DNA of 20,566 bases, from the IMG/VR virus record IMGVR_UViG_3300027973_000262, positions 1 through 20,566 of that record. The stretch is one strand, 5' to 3'. The position numbers and the translations under genes are program-made. This document shows, piece after piece, positions 19,872 to 20,566 of this stretch (its first letter is position 1; every line of letters starts with the position of its first letter). The stretch is from a virus. The notes under the pieces are model-generated. The model did no database searches, had not been told where the DNA came from, and saw nothing but the letters and a program-made list of their open reading frames with translations.

Positions 19872-20566
19872 CAAACTGATGCCACAAACGGCTCATCTTT
19901 GTCATCATCGCGGTAGATAACCCAGCAGTAATTTGATACATCCGTCTCGTGATACCCGACCAGCTTCTTGGCAAACATCGCCTTCTTTCCACGGTAGAAA
20001 TCGCTGTCGATTGACTTGCTGTCACCCTTTAGCTTGGCGAATGCCTCCTTCCATTCCGATACCGAGACCGTCTTATGGCGCTCCTCACCGACGTTTGTCA
20101 TGTGGCCGTTCTTCTTTATGGCGTCGTGGATGGCGTCTAATGCCGCCTGCTGGTTCTCCTGCAGCTTGCGTGGCTTGGCCTGGCGCTCGACTGCCTGCTG
20201 CTGCATCTCCTGCTTCAGCGCCTCGTCACTGGCCCTCACAGCCAGGCTGATCTGGGCGTCGCTGATGCCTAGTAGGCTGGCCTTGATCTCCACCTTCACC
20301 ATCTCAAAGCCAATCTTCAGACCGTCCTGGCCGTCCTTCTGCTTACTAATCGTGAGGATGCCTGATCCTGCCACCTGGCTTGCCAGGTTATGAGTTGCGT
20401 CAATCTTCGCCAGTTCAAGCTGGGTGTCAACTGCACCGAGTAGCGAACTATGCCCACGCAAACCCTTAGTGGCGTCTTTACCTGAGTGATGCAGAACCAT
20501 CATGGCGCAGCCCAACATACGCTGTATCCGTCCAGCGTTGTGGATAAACGCTCCCATGTCTTCACT
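19871..20566 (-). CDS. RepA/DnaB-type (RecA-fold, AAA_25-like) replication ATPase, C-terminal part, 5' end outside window
   Basis: The frame is open to the right edge (SEDMGAFIHNAGRIQRML), so the ATG at 20557 is internal and the start lies beyond the window. VLHHSGKDATKGLRGHSSLL is the characteristic strand and loop after Walker B in RecA-like plasmid/phage RepA helicases ('vvvHH.gKd...g.RGss.l.gavD'). It continues GAVDTQLELAKID and ILTISKQKDGQDGLKIGFEM. A C-terminal extension (QQAALDAIHDAIKKNGHMTN onwards, to EPFVASV) looks like a winged-helix module. The protein would unwind or load at the origin. Walker A and B are off the window. A DnaA box (20539-20547) lies within its coding sequence. 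Confidence 0.85.
   Translation of the reverse strand, partial: SEDMGAFIHNAGRIQRMLGCAMMVLHHSGKDATKGLRGHSSLLGAVDTQLELAKIDATHNLASQVAGSGILTISKQKDGQDGLKIGFEMVKVEIKASLLGISDAQISLAVRASDEALKQEMQQQAVERQAKPRKLQENQQAALDAIHDAIKKNGHMTNVGEERHKTVSVSEWKEAFAKLKGDSKSIDSDFYRGKKAMFAKKLVGYHETDVSNYCWVIYRDDDKDEPFVASV

Overview
This window is a late-gene block of a tailed double-stranded DNA phage (Caudoviricetes). It contains no cellular genes, tRNA, rRNA or CRISPR array. Every supported gene lies on the minus strand, so the block is read from right to left. Starts and stops are packed together, with ATGA or GTGA overlaps of 4 nt and TAATG overlaps of 1 nt, as in one long polycistronic unit. The capsid genes resemble the podovirus-like SU10 type (SU10-type major capsid protein, adaptor and large portal), and many small genes look like those of uncultured aquatic phages. 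The host is bacterial, as shown by strong Shine-Dalgarno sites and perfect DnaA boxes, but the sequence does not identify it further.

In reading order (right to left): (1) 19871-20566, the C-terminal part of a RepA/DnaB-type ATPase, cut by the window edge. (2) 19645-19870, a non-coding region full of short dyad repeats and one long hairpin. (3) 18991-19638, an unknown charged protein. (4) 18481-18927, small terminase. (5) 18136-18480, a non-coding region with a G10 tract, hairpins and a cluster of perfect DnaA boxes that continues into the end of the small terminase gene. (6) 16708-18135, large terminase. (7) 15587-16680, four small genes, three of them Lys/Arg-rich (DUF6496- and DUF6321-like) and one Cys-rich. 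(8) 14215-15590, two tandem glycosyltransferase-like paralogues. (9) 9905-14199, portal, a small helical protein, scaffold and major capsid protein, followed by a strong intrinsic terminator. (10) 8275-9861, a small conserved protein, a third glycosyltransferase and the head-tail adaptor. (11) 3011-8249, a tail fibre and adhesin cassette that is visibly more AT-rich in places. (12) 1279-3010, a lysis/membrane cassette: TM plus coiled-coil protein, 54-aa ORF, frameshifted membrane protein, 3TM holin and M15-type endopeptidase. (13) 1-1282, a beta-rich virion protein and the start of a large nozzle-like tail protein that runs off the left edge.

Packaging (terminases, portal), shell assembly (scaffold, capsid protein), neck and tail (adaptor, nozzle), host recognition (fibres, Gly-rich adhesin, S74 self-cleaving fibre) and lysis are therefore all present. 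The most notable signals are: a dnaX-type slippery heptamer exactly where two halves of a membrane protein lie in different frames; a tail protein built of twelve exact 20-residue repeats followed by a 10-residue Trp repeat; DnaA boxes embedded in the small terminase coding sequence; and an operator- or iteron-like repeat field upstream of the packaging genes. Five short genes or corrected gene models (54, 58, 53 and 56 aa, and the 163-aa frameshift product) were read by hand.
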